Part shown: positions 19,820 through 28,785 of the stretch, one piece after another
How the letters are laid out: the number at the start of each line of letters is the position of its first letter
How positions within the stretch are numbered: position 1 is the first letter of the stretch
Assembly: GCA_030849465.1 (NCBI GenBank)
Contig: JARVLF010000006.1
Location: 558,001 to 622,000 of the forward strand
Direction: 5' to 3'
DNA from: Moesziomyces globuligerus
Lineage: Eukaryota > Basidiomycota > Ustilaginomycetes > Ustilaginales > Ustilaginaceae
Length of the DNA stretch: 64,000 bases
Position numbers and translations under genes: made by a program
Notes under the pieces: generated by a model
Told to the model about the DNA's origin: nothing
What the model saw: the letters and a program-made list of their open reading frames with translations, nothing else
Database searches by the model: none

Positions 19820-20746
19820 TTAGCAGGTGCAGGTGCCGTCACCGCCGTCACCGCCAGGACCACCAGGACTTCCATCGCCACCATTGCCTCCAGGACCACC
19901 AGGACCGCCCGGACCGCCTGAGCCTCCATCGCCGCCGTTGCCGCCCTTGCCGCCGTTGCCACCAGGACCACCAGGGCCACCGGGACCACCGTCGCCGCCA
20001 TGTCCACCGTGACCACCGTTACCTCCAGGTCCGCCGGGACCACCCGGACCACCCGGACCGCCAGGGCCTCCAGGGCCTCCAGGGCCTCCAGGGCCTCCAG
20101 GGCCTCCAGGACCGGTATGCGGGCCATGTCCACCGTGACCATGGTAGCCGCCGTACGGAGGAGGAGAAGAGCCACCCGGAGGACCACTAGGACCACCAGG
20201 ACCACCAGGACCGCCGGGGCCACCTGGGCCACCGGGGCCTCCAGGTCCGTTGTTGCCACTACCGGGGCCGTCGTCACCGCAGTCCTCGTCACCTGAGGAT
20301 CCGGGACCGCCAGGACCGCCGGGTCCACCAGGACCGCCAGGACCACCCTGACCACCGTGAGGGTTCCACTGGGGAGGAGGGTAGTAGGGATGGTAGGGCG
20401 CGGCAGGGGGGTAGCCGTAAGGGTAGTGGTACGGCGGGTATCCAGAGTAAGGATAGTCGCCACCAAGACCGATATGGGCATTGGCGTGGGCGAGGTTGCC
20501 GATGTTTGCGTTTGCATCGGCGCTAGAGCCCTGGAGGAGCGGTGCGAGGAGTTCGAGCGTGCGTCGCTCGAGCTCGACGGTCCTCTCTCGGTCGTGGAGC
20601 GCCTGCTGGCCCCGCTTAACGACGGGCTTGCCGTTGCCTGCGGCAGGAGCGGCCTGGACGGGCGAGGCGGCCGTAGGGCTGGCAACAAGAACACCAGTCA
20701 TGGCGAGCATGACGCCCATGACGAGCGCAGCGGAAAGGCGAGCCAT
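19820..20746 (-). CDS. Secreted Gly-Pro-Gly repeat protein
   Basis: 308 aa, single exon. Signal peptide about 1-24 (MARLSAALVMGVMLAMTG). A KR dipeptide at 44-45 (PVVKR|GQQ) could be cut by a Kex2-type protease. Residues 95-128 are Tyr/Pro-rich (YPYSGYPPYHYPYGYPP). From about residue 131 to the end the protein is nearly all GPG/GGPG units, interrupted by short acidic or His patches, and it ends in GDGTCTC with its only two cysteines. The composition recalls collagen-like and flagelliform-silk GPGG repeats and suggests an extended extracellular structural or surface protein. No similarity to a named fungal family was recognised. The start of its leader is strikingly like that of the Trp-rich protein 1.3 kb away. 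Confidence 0.85.
   Translation of the reverse strand: MARLSAALVMGVMLAMTGVLVASPTAASPVQAAPAAGNGKPVVKRGQQALHDRERTVELERRTLELLAPLLQGSSADANANIGNLAHANAHIGLGGDYPYSGYPPYHYPYGYPPAAPYHPYYPPPQWNPHGGQGGPGGPGGPGGPGGPGSSGDEDCGDDGPGSGNNGPGGPGGPGGPGGPGGPGGPSGPPGGSSPPPYGGYHGHGGHGPHTGPGGPGGPGGPGGPGGPGGPGGPGGPGGPGGNGGHGGHGGDGGPGGPGGPGGNGGKGGNGGDGGSGGPGGPGGPGGNGGDGSPGGPGGDGGDGTCTC
20061..20105 (-). repeat. Five perfect 9-bp tandem units inside the Gly-Pro-Gly gene
   Basis: CCAGGGCCT repeats exactly five times on the plus strand (20061-20105), then decays to CCAGGACCG. On the coding strand each unit encodes three residues of the GPG array. Perfect identity at the DNA level points to recent slippage or expansion. 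Confidence 0.9.
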
Positions 20747-22081
20747 CTTTACGACCTCGCTGGAGTGAGCCGCGGGAAGGTGCTTCTTGTCAGATGGAGA
20801 GATGTGTAAGAGGAAGATAGGAGAGGATATGTGAGAGTGATGTGGAATGGTCGGATACGCTTCAGACAGGCCGACTCTTATACCTTCGGCAGCTTAAGAG
20901 GGAATGATAAGTCAGTCTGCTCAACGTTTCACCGTGGCAGGCTTCTTCAGAGCAAAGCGACATCGAACAGAGGCCTGAACTTTCGACTCACGCCGAGCTG
21001 CCCAGCTCGACCACACCGCCTGGTCTGCAATTATTGCGATGCACCAGTCGAGCTCATCTCGCACCGGGACCCGAGCCTTGCTCCGCCTCACTGCTTTCCC
21101 CCAGGCACGCCTTCATGCGTTGGCTGGTATGGTAGAGCCCCATACGGGCTGTGCTGGATGAAATGCGATCCGAGCTCGGTGAAGTCTAACCCTCGGGCGT
21201 TCATCTCGACGCCCTCTCTCTCTGCTTACGATGTCTCGTCACCAACGGCGAGGCGGAGCTGTGCAAGTGGTGCCTTCTGATTCGACTCGCCTGTGTGTGG
21301 CTCTGGCGTGATCAGTGCACAGACTCAATTGAGCCGCCGCTTTGATTCAGGCACCCGCACGGATCCGCGCTCAATATCGACGGTGCATACGCCATCCAAC
21401 CCAACACATGGGCACATGCTTCATCTCAGTCCCTTTCCCCGCGCAGTCCTGTATCTTCCGAGCCGGCCCGCGGCCAAAGCGTCCGAAATTGGCGCACGAT
21501 GCTGCAACGACGCATATCGACGGTGGCCCAACCGGCGCCGCATGTGACACTGTACACCAACGGAAAATCGAAGATGAGACGCTCGCTCACACCTCGTGCT
21601 TCACTCCGCCTCGACCGAGTACCCACTGCTCGGCGCGATGTCATCCAAGGATCCCCAACTTCGTTTCAATCTCATCTCTCGGCGCAAGAGCCTACACAGC
21701 CACATGCGCAACACACAAGTCGAGCATGCAAGAAACGAAAGGTGGGAATTGATACCGAGGAAGAACAATCATCGACACCCCAACGAGCAAAGAGCCAGAA
21801 GGATGCCTTGTTCGAGCTCCCCGTGTCGAGAACTAGCCCCCGAAGCTAGATCAAGAAGATTGCGTGACCAGAAAAAGGGAGAGTAAAGACGGAGGCACAA
21901 AGCCTCCTACCGAGCCAGAACCAGAGAGACCGAGAAATCGAGACAGAGAGCCAGCGCAAGAGCGTGTCGGCCGCAAATACGAGGCGAGTTGGGATGCATC
22001 CGCGTCGCACCATGCCATGAGCAGCGCCGCCGTCAATCGCCGCCGCCAATGGAGGCGGATTGCATGGCAGCGCGGCTGCGC
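20747..22081. other. Intergenic region between the two secreted repeat-protein genes
   Basis: 1.3 kb. Apart from the TATA-like element at 20877, no gene or RNA is recognised. Open frames here lack domains and signal peptides. Both flanking genes run on the minus strand, so this region is promoter of one and 3' flank of the other. Confidence 0.55.
20877..20882 (-). promoter_or_regulatory. TATA-like box of the Gly-Pro-Gly gene
   Basis: The minus strand reads GGTATAAGAG, about 131 bp upstream of the ATG at 20746. Confidence 0.5.
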
Positions 22082-22951
22082 TTATTCGGCCTTAGCCTTT
22101 TCGCCCTCGACACCTTTGTCTTCGGCGTTCCAGCGGTGGCCATGGCCGCCGCGTCCTCCATGCCTGCCGCCATAGCCGCCGCGTCCTCCATGCTTGCCGC
22201 CATAGCCCCATCCGTCACCCCAGCCGTCACCCCAGCCATCGCCCCAGCCATTACCCCAGCCATGGTGCCAGCCATCGCCCCAGCCATTACCCCAGCCATG
22301 GTGCCAGCCGTCGTCCCAGCCGTTCCAGCCATCATTCCAGCCGTCCCAGCCGTGGCCTCGACCACCGTGGCCGTAACCGCGTCCGCCGCCGTCGATGTCG
22401 CGCTTCCAATCATGGTCGCCGCCTCCGTAGCGGCGGCATCGGCGGGAGCGCCAGTCCCAGTACCAGCCCCAGCGGCAGCGTCGACGGCCGCCTTCGCCGC
22501 GTCCGCCGTCACCGTCCTGAGCAACATCCCGTGCAGTCACAGCGAGATCGTCCTCGTCCTCATCGTCTCCTTCATCCTGGGCGATCTCTCGCTTGTCGTT
22601 GCTGCCGTACCTTCGGCATCTGTGGTAGTGGTCGTCCCAGTACCAGCCGTCGTCACAGTGGTGGTCACCGTCGTCCCAGCCGCCGCCACCCTGTTCGACT
22701 TCGCGCTTCCAGGGTCCACCACCGCCTCCGCCGCCGCCCCAGGAGGGAACGCATCGATGCCACCACCAGTCCCAGTGGGAGCCCCAAGGGCACCAGCCTT
22801 GATTGGCCGCCAGGTTGGCGTCGGGCGACTTGGCTGCGTCCTGCTCCGCAACATCGCGGACGGGAAGGGATGCAGCGGAAGCGCCAGGGGCCGCAGCGCC
22901 CATGAAGGCGAGCGTCACGGCAACGAAGAGCGCAGAAGAGATTCGAGCCAT
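22082..22951 (-). CDS. Secreted Trp/Gly-rich protein with three C-x12-C modules and KR sites
   Basis: 289 aa, single exon. Signal peptide about 1-26 (MARISSALFVAVTLAFMG). Three modules follow, each with two cysteines exactly 12 residues apart around an aromatic core: C54-C67 (core WGSHWDWWWHR), C99-C112 (GWYWDDHYHR) and C159-C172 (WGWYWDWRSRR). Each module is followed by KR (82-83, 120-121, 183-184). After a basic residue a short motif recurs five times: RDVAEQ (32), REVEQ (83), REIAQ (121), RDVAQ (141), RDIDG (184). Residues 185-275 are a Gly/Trp/His array built on GWGDGW. The plan resembles Kex2-processed repeat proteins (KEPs), including repellent-like or RiPP precursors, but no tailoring enzyme lies nearby. 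Processing and function are inferred. Confidence 0.85.
   Translation of the reverse strand: MARISSALFVAVTLAFMGAAAPGASAASLPVRDVAEQDAAKSPDANLAANQGWCPWGSHWDWWWHRCVPSWGGGGGGGGPWKREVEQGGGGWDDGDHHCDDGWYWDDHYHRCRRYGSNDKREIAQDEGDDEDEDDLAVTARDVAQDGDGGRGEGGRRRCRWGWYWDWRSRRCRRYGGGDHDWKRDIDGGGRGYGHGGRGHGWDGWNDGWNGWDDGWHHGWGNGWGDGWHHGWGNGWGDGWGDGWGDGWGYGGKHGGRGGYGGRHGGRGGHGHRWNAEDKGVEGEKAKAE
22233..22304 (-). repeat. Perfect 36-bp tandem duplication in the Trp/Gly-rich gene
   Basis: The block starting CAGCCATCGCCCCAGCCATT at 22233 is repeated exactly at 22269, ending 22304. It encodes the repeated 12-residue WHHGWGNGWGDG block of the C-terminal array. Length is a multiple of three, so copy-number change keeps the frame. 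Confidence 0.9.
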
Positions 22952-24487
22952 GGCGAAAAGAGCGAGGGGTGGTGTGCTTTGGGTCTCGAGTTCGATAGAG
23001 TCAAAGGAAGTGATTCAAGTTTTAGAGAGGAGAGAGGGGGATGGAACAGTTGGGGGTCGGAAGAAAGGTATGGGGGAGCGAGGCAGCGATGGGCCGGATG
23101 AGGTCCGCTTTTATGCTTTCCGATCGTGCGAAGTCGGCGCTGAGAGCCGTCGACCCTCCTTGGGGAAAGTGCGGCTGCGTCGCTGGGCCAGGCATCCGGC
23201 CTGGAAGATTTCATGGCTAAAGAGGAGACAAGACGTCTCTGCTCGTGCGTGCCCACCCAACGTGACCCCGAGGGCTTGTTTGCATTGCAGAGCCAGTGCC
23301 CTGCGAGCTCTTGCTGAGAAGAAGTGAAGGACACAACGATGGTGGTGACGAACATTCAGCCGCCTGGCCACTGCGAGCTCTGGACGATTGCGCAGATCTA
23401 TCGCTGTGTGGGACGCCAGGAACAGCCGGGAATTGGTTCCTATGCCGAGCAGACCTGGTACGCTCGTGCGGTCGGCTGATCGAAACGATGCGACGCCAGC
23501 AACACGGGAGCCTAAGCCACTGACACACTTGGCCAGGAATGGCCTCGTCGAGGCTGACTCAATTGCGCAGCTCAGCTTGCGACCTGCACAGGTGACCACC
23601 ATCTGCTTGCGTCTTGGCCACGGCCCTTTGATGACTCAAAAGCGGAATGGAGCCGGGGCATCGCACCGACCCAAGTCGGTATGGAGTCATGCCGAGGCTC
23701 GCGCCTCAGACATCCGGAGGTTTCGACAGCTACGTCGGTCCTGAATTCCGAAGGAAGTCGACCACATGCTCGAGTCGTCACAGTGGTCAGCGAGCCTCGT
23801 TTGAGAGAAAGCTCGTCTCAGCGAACGGCTGCCGAGCCAATGGATTCCGGGCGTGAGTGACAAGCGTTCGTGTTGGTGGCGGAAGCCTCGGGAAACGAGA
23901 ATGTCCCATCGATCGCGAAGCGGGATCACTGAAGCTGGTTGGGTGGACGCTTGTTCCTCTGCGAGCCTGGTGGCAAGAAGCACGCACACATCCAGGTAAG
24001 GCGGCTTCTTATTCGGTGGCCTGCTCCAAGTCACCGACGAGGTCGGCGTGCCTCTGCTTGTCTGTCAGCTGACCATGGATGAGTAGGACTGCGTCTGTGG
24101 CGCAAATTCAGACCATCAGGTGGTAGCGGAAGAAAGGTGGCTAAGCCGAGACCAGCTCTGCTGAGTAGGAGCAGCTCGGGGAGCACTCGTTTTTCCGAGG
24201 GCTGCTGCTTTCACTGGAATCCATGCGGATCGAATGTTGGCACGTGTAGCAAGTGGCAACATTAGCCGTTGATTGACTTTCGCTTCTGGTCCATGTGACA
24301 CGGTGATGGTAGGATGGGGCGTGCTCTTGCTGAATCACGGGTGAAGCTCCTTGATTCCATGGCTAGCCTTGCAGGCGCATCGCCACTTGTGATTGCGAAG
24401 GACTTTTGGCGACGCGCATGCGGCACAGGAGAAGCGGATCTGGTGTTAGGCATTATATGTGCAACTGTCCTGCGAGCAAACATGAGC
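22952..24487. other. Intergenic region upstream of tRNA-Met
   Basis: 1.5 kb without a recognisable gene. It contains the TATA-like element at 23107. Small ORFs on both strands lack any family feature, and no splice chain could be built. Confidence 0.55.
23107..23115 (-). promoter_or_regulatory. TATA-like box of the Trp/Gly-rich gene
   Basis: The minus strand reads CATAAAAGC about 156 bp upstream of the ATG at 22951, a distance like that of the neighbouring secreted-protein gene. Confidence 0.45.
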
Positions 24488-24599
24488 AGCTTCTTAGCGC
24501 AGTAGGTAGCGCGTTGGGCTCATACTCTGTATGACATCGCCTTTCCACTCCCTGAGTGGTGACACCCAAAGGTCGTCGGATCGAAACCGACAGAAGCTA
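24488..24599 (+). tRNA. tRNA-Met (CAT), elongator, with 39-nt intron
   Basis: Acceptor stem AGCTTCT (24488-24494) pairs with AGAAGCT (24592-24598), discriminator A24599. D stem GCGC/GCGC. Anticodon stem TTGGG (24514-24518) pairs with CCCAA (24565-24569), with anticodon CAT at 24521-24523. The T arm is GTCGG-ATCGAAA-CCGAC. An intron of 39 nt (24525-24563) sits one base 3' of the anticodon, the standard position. The A-form acceptor start and TTGGG stem are those of elongator rather than initiator tRNA-Met. CCA is not encoded. Confidence 0.92.
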
Positions 24600-24600
24600 C

Positions 24601-24606
24601 TTTTTT
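24601..24606 (+). terminator. Pol III terminator of tRNA-Met
   Basis: Six T residues begin two bases after the tRNA discriminator, a standard RNA polymerase III stop signal. Confidence 0.85.
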
Positions 24607-24878
24607 GGCCTCGGTTTTGATCATTTCTCCGGCATTTTTTGCGAAATTCGAGGTCGGAAGTGGAGGACAGGCGTGTTGCCGGGCATCTGAGCAGCACACG
24701 TCGCTTGACTCCGGAGCGGAGAGCGGCATGCGGAAACGAAAGCCACAGAGTGCATGTCCGCATGGGCCATTCATCCATTCTTCAGCTGGATCCGCCGCTG
24801 AGTCTCGCTGCATCTTGTCATTCATCCACATCACTCTCGTCAGGCCGCGCCCGAACCGCGTGCTTTGCTTCGCTCAAG

Positions 24879-25778
24879 ATGCAGTCAGCCATCCAGTCGG
24901 TCACGCACAACCTGCCGGTCTTCATGCAGAGGCCAGCGATCGCCCTCATCGGACAGGAGTGCTACACGACGCTCGTCTACAATGTCGATCTGAGCTCGAC
25001 GCACTGCGTCAAGTATGCCATCTCCAAGGCACTGGGGCTGGGAATCGTGGTGTTTGGCAGCATCATGAAGATTCCGCAGATCCTCAACATTGTCAATGGC
25101 CGCAGTGCGCGCGGTATCTCGCTCTCGATGTATACGCTCGAGGTGATGGCGTATACCATCTCGCTCGCCTATGCGGTGCGTTCGCGTCTGCCCTTCTCGA
25201 CGTACGGCGAGAACCTGAGCTTGACGCTGCAGAACATGGTCATCACGCTGCTCGTCATCGCATACACGGCGGATGCGCGCACCGGCCGCGTCGATCCATC
25301 GGCGCACTCGACCAAGATCACCGTGGCGGCAGCACTGATGGCGGTCGGATCGTTGGCGCTTGCCACGCCCAGCGTCATCTCGGCCTCGACGCTGACGTTC
25401 CTGCAGGCGCTCACGATTCCGATCTCGCTGGCCTCCAAGGTGCCCCAGATGGCAGAGCTGTACAAGGACAAGAGCCGCGGCCAGCTGAGCAGCATCGTGG
25501 TCTTTGCCCAGCTGCTCGGCACCATCGCCCGCGTGTTCACCACCATGACCGAGACGGACGACAAGCTGCTTCTGTACGGCTTCGGGCTCGCAACGCTCTT
25601 CAACGCAGTCATTGCAGCGCAGGTGGTCTACTACTGGAACGGGGACAAGGCACTGGCCGAGCAGAAGAAGCGGGATGGCGAAAAGATCGGGCTCCATTCC
25701 GGCATCGCGCCTTCGCACGAGCCTTTCACCGTCAGCACGCATGGTCCCGCTAAGAGCCGTGGACGCAAGCTCGACTAG
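24879..25778 (+). CDS. Mannose-P-dolichol utilization defect 1 (MPDU1)-like PQ-loop protein
   Basis: 299 aa, intronless; the first suitable ATG (24879) gives the family N-terminus (CYTTLVYNVDLSSTHCVKY). Two PQ-loop motifs are visible: MKIPQILNIVNGRSARGISL near residues 63-82 and SKVPQMAELYKDKSRGQLSS near 186-205. About seven hydrophobic segments match the family. MPDU1 is an ER membrane protein needed for use of dolichol-phosphate mannose and glucose in N-glycan and GPI assembly; its exact activity (possibly flipping or chaperoning) is not settled. Fungal and animal members are ~245-300 aa. The C-terminus is basic and ends in RGRKLD. The tRNA-Met gene ends 280 bp upstream on the same strand. 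Confidence 0.9.
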   Translation: MQSAIQSVTHNLPVFMQRPAIALIGQECYTTLVYNVDLSSTHCVKYAISKALGLGIVVFGSIMKIPQILNIVNGRSARGISLSMYTLEVMAYTISLAYAVRSRLPFSTYGENLSLTLQNMVITLLVIAYTADARTGRVDPSAHSTKITVAAALMAVGSLALATPSVISASTLTFLQALTIPISLASKVPQMAELYKDKSRGQLSSIVVFAQLLGTIARVFTTMTETDDKLLLYGFGLATLFNAVIAAQVVYYWNGDKALAEQKKRDGEKIGLHSGIAPSHEPFTVSTHGPAKSRGRKLD

Positions 25779-26212
25779 ACTCGCTTGTAGAATACGCAGA
25801 TCTGATATCGCACGAAGCGTTCGAACTAGCACGGCATACCGTAAGTTCGGTCCGACGTCTGAAGCTCCGGAATGGCTCGAGTGCAGATGCGTGTTGGTCT
25901 CGAGCAGGCAGGGGAAGGGATCGATCGCGTGTGTTCGGAATTCGAGGCGGAGTAACACGTTGGGAATTTCTGGATCTTGGCAGCGCGTGTTATTTTTGAG
26001 TCGGGTCGTTGCAAACTCCACATCGGATCCAACGCTTGCCGAGGCCAACAAGCTACTGTACGTGGAAGTGGGCCCATGTGCCATCGTGCTCATCGACCTA
26101 ACTCCTACTGTATCTGCCTACCTTGCGACCCACCATCACTCCCCGTGCTACGTCTCGATCGTTCCAGACTTCCTGCTACGAGCTGGCACCAGGCTCCTTT
26201 GTCGCAGCAGAG
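25779..26212. other. Intergenic region, MPDU1-like / LCL3
   Basis: 434 bp between two plus-strand genes. No extra gene recognised. The LCL3 frame is open further upstream but has no earlier ATG with family similarity. Confidence 0.5.
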
Positions 26213-27357
26213 ATGATCTCGTTTTGGCCGACGCCCGGCGCCTCGGGCAGCACGGCAGCCGCCACGACACCCTCGGCGTCGCCAAATCAACCATATGCGC
26301 CCACACCCTCATCAGATCGATACGCACCAAGCTCATCAGCTCCGGCCACGGAATCGAGCAGCTCGATAACAGCGCGAAAATTCACAGTGCTGTCGGTGGT
26401 GGAGCAGTCGACGGGCGTTCTTGGCACTGTGCTCTCCAACCCGATTGGCGCCGGGATTGCTGGTGTATCGACGACCTCGCTGGCTGCGTTACTGTGGTGG
26501 CGGTACTTCCGACGTATTCCTACGGCCGAATACGTGACGCCTGCGGTGCTCAAGTACCGCAAGGTGCTCGTTGGGCGTGTTGTCGCTGTAGGCGATGCGG
26601 ACGGCTTCCGATTCCACCACACGCCCGGTCCGCCTTGGCTGCGCGACTGGTTGAATCCCTGGCCGCCGCGCGTACGAAGCAAGAACGCCAAACCGGGCAG
26701 CCGCACCCGCCTCGTGCGCGAGACGATTTCGGTGCGCATCGCCGGTGTCGACGCTCCCGAAAGCGCACACTTCGGCAAACCCGCCCAGCCGTTCTCGAAA
26801 GAAGCCAAGGAACTGCTCACCTCGATGGTCCAGTCTCCGACACCCGCCGAAACTTCCACACCTTCGCTATCGTCGTTCTTCAGCTCGAAAGGTCAGACAG
26901 CACCAGCGGCAGCAAGCAATGCGGCAAACAATGCGATCTCGAGCAAGGTCGTCTGGCTCTATCCATCGCATATCGACCAATACAAGCGGCTGGTGGCTAC
27001 GCCGTACGTGTGGGAACCGCCGTACGTGCTGGGCAAGACAAACGTCTCGCTCGCCATGGTCAAGCAGGGTCTCGCTACCGTCTACCGCTCCGCAGGCGCC
27101 GACTACGGCCATGCCACTTGGTGGGCCCGCTTCTGGCGCAAGTCCACCACTGGCCTCACAGCGCTAGAACGCGCAGAAACAAAAGCAAAGTACGTCCACC
27201 TCCCCCATTTCCCCAACAGCCCTCGGTGTTAGTCGAGCAAACCGCTGACGTTCTGACTTTGGATCGATACAGACGCCAGAAAATCGGCATGTGGAGCCAG
27301 GGCAGGAAGTTTGAGAGCCCCGAAGACTACAAGAAACGCATCAAGGCCGAAGCCTAG
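26213..27357 (+). CDS. LCL3: Membrane-anchored endonuclease Lcl3 (staphylococcal-nuclease fold)
   Basis: Exons 26213-27189 and 27273-27357 (phase 2) give 353 aa. The N-terminal ~65 residues are Ser/Ala/Pro-rich. A membrane segment follows (GIAGVSTTSLAALLWW) and then RYFRRIPTAEYV, the Lcl3 signature after the anchor. The nuclease domain has VGRVVAVGDADGFRFHHTPG, then VRIAGVDAPESAHFGKPAQPFSKEA, whose Asp and Arg fit the Ca2+ site and active site of SNase-fold enzymes, and VSLAMVKQGLATVYR. The terminal exon restores the family ending (KIGMWSQGRKFESPEDYKKR). Lcl3 is a mitochondrial or membrane-bound nuclease in yeast. The central loop is longer than in yeast, with a Ser/Ala insertion (SSFFSSKGQTAPAAAS). 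ATG at 26213 is the first in frame. Confidence 0.9.
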
Positions 27358-27489
27358 GCCAAAACCATCCTCACGCTACAGCCACGACCATTACGACCCA
27401 CGCCTGTCCGATACGCTTCGTATTATACCCCACGACCAACACACTTTGTTCGGCCTGCTTCAATCTTTAGAATTGCTGGGTCTCTGGTG

Positions 27490-28785
27490 CTAGGCCCACT
27501 GGAGCGTCTTGCCCTCGTGACTGCTCTGGCGGATGAGGCGGATGAGCTTGACGGCATTGAGCGTGCGCTCTACGCCGACGAGCGAGACGCCCTTGATGGC
27601 CTGGGCAGCGTCGGCGCCCTGGGCCTGTGCCTGCTGGACGGCGTTGATGGTGGCGGCGATGTTGGCAAAGAGGTCGATGTACCTGCCGGGGAGGGTGGGG
27701 ATGTTGGCCACCGAGAGCTGGGGCTGCTTGGGAGCGGCGCTGCCGGAGCCGGGAGCTGGGAGGGAGTCTTCATCCGACCTGACCATGGTCGTAAGGCGGC
27801 CGAGACGCACGCTGTCCGGCTCGTTGTCCGCATAGACGCCAAACTCGTCCGGGTGGCTCGAGGGGGTCCAGCCGAGCTTGAGCTGGTTCTCCTGTGGGTC
27901 GGTGCCGCGCTTTTCGTAGGCTCCGCGCGTGCCCTCGACACGGAAACGTGGCTGCTCGGCATCCACGTGCGACGAGAGACACGTCGCACCGAGACTCACC
28001 CTCAGACCGCCGATCTTGGATCCGGAAGCGGGCGACGACGGCGGCAGCGGAGCCGAGGCCGGGTAGTTGAGGATGGCGAGCCAGTCGTCGTCGACCGCCT
28101 CGGGAGCTTGGTTGCGCTGGTTGCGCACGAAGCCCGTGACGCTCTCGGGCGGACCGAAGAGGAAGAGCGCCTGGTCGATCAGATGCGCGCCGAGATCCCA
28201 GAGCATTCCACCGCCCTGCGTGTCCGGGTCGACCTCCTCCCTCCATCCGCCCTTGGCATAGGGACGGAATCGGTCGAAGCGCGACTCGAAGTACGTCGGC
28301 ACACCGAGCGCCGAAGGCTCGCCGCCCTTTTCCGAGAGGAGGCTCTGGATGGTGAGAAAGTCGCCGTCGAAGCGTCGGTTCTGGTACACGGCGCAGAGCT
28401 TTCCGGTCTTGTTCTGCAGATCGACGAGCGTCTGCACGTCGTCTTCGTTGGTCGCCACCGGCTTCTCCACAAGCACGTTGAAGCCCGCCTCGAGCGCGCG
28501 CTTGGCAAAGGGAAAGTGCGTGTCGTTGGTGGTCGTGACGATGATCAGTCCGTTCTTGGGCAGCGTCGTCAGCACCGTCTCGAAGTCCGGCAGCACGGTG
28601 ACGCCAGGAAAGAGCTTGGCCGCATCGGGAGACGAGGCGTTGGCAGCGGTGCGCGGGCGCTGCTGGATCGAGTGCAGCGTAAAGAGCTGCGGCAGCGCCA
28701 GCACGAACGGCAGGTGGAACGTGCGGGCCGAGTTGCCAAAGCCCACCACGCACACGGGGATCGGAGCAGCTGCAGCAGAAGACAT
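27490..28785 (-). CDS. Gfo/Idh/MocA family NAD(P)-dependent oxidoreductase
   Basis: 431 aa, no intron. Rossmann fold at the start: VCVVGFGNSARTFHLPF (G-x-G-x-x-A type). The EKP motif (VLVEKPVATN) contributes the nicotinamide-site lysine, and GGGMLWDLGAHLIDQALFLFG is the family's catalytic HxxD-like segment. The C-terminal alpha/beta domain carries two low-complexity loops (APLPPSSPASGSK and LPAPGSGSAAPK). Members reduce or oxidise sugars, inositols, biliverdin or dihydrodiols; the substrate cannot be told here. The short insertions are common in fungal homologues. Cytosolic, no targeting signal. It is convergent with LCL3 (132 bp between stops). Confidence 0.9.
   Translation of the reverse strand: MSSAAAAPIPVCVVGFGNSARTFHLPFVLALPQLFTLHSIQQRPRTAANASSPDAAKLFPGVTVLPDFETVLTTLPKNGLIIVTTTNDTHFPFAKRALEAGFNVLVEKPVATNEDDVQTLVDLQNKTGKLCAVYQNRRFDGDFLTIQSLLSEKGGEPSALGVPTYFESRFDRFRPYAKGGWREEVDPDTQGGGMLWDLGAHLIDQALFLFGPPESVTGFVRNQRNQAPEAVDDDWLAILNYPASAPLPPSSPASGSKIGGLRVSLGATCLSSHVDAEQPRFRVEGTRGAYEKRGTDPQENQLKLGWTPSSHPDEFGVYADNEPDSVRLGRLTTMVRSDEDSLPAPGSGSAAPKQPQLSVANIPTLPGRYIDLFANIAATINAVQQAQAQGADAAQAIKGVSLVGVERTLNAVKLIRLIRQSSHEGKTLQWA

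Noticed and set aside
21989..23101. 370-codon plus-strand frame with a PAIAPAITPAMV repeat
   Set aside because: It is the complement of the Trp/Gly repeat gene. It has no signal peptide or domain, whereas the minus strand has a leader, cysteines and KR sites.
25764..25790. Readthrough extension of the MPDU1-like protein ending in TRL
   Set aside because: It superficially resembles a PTS1, but the protein is a polytopic ER membrane protein and the stop context is not a known readthrough type.
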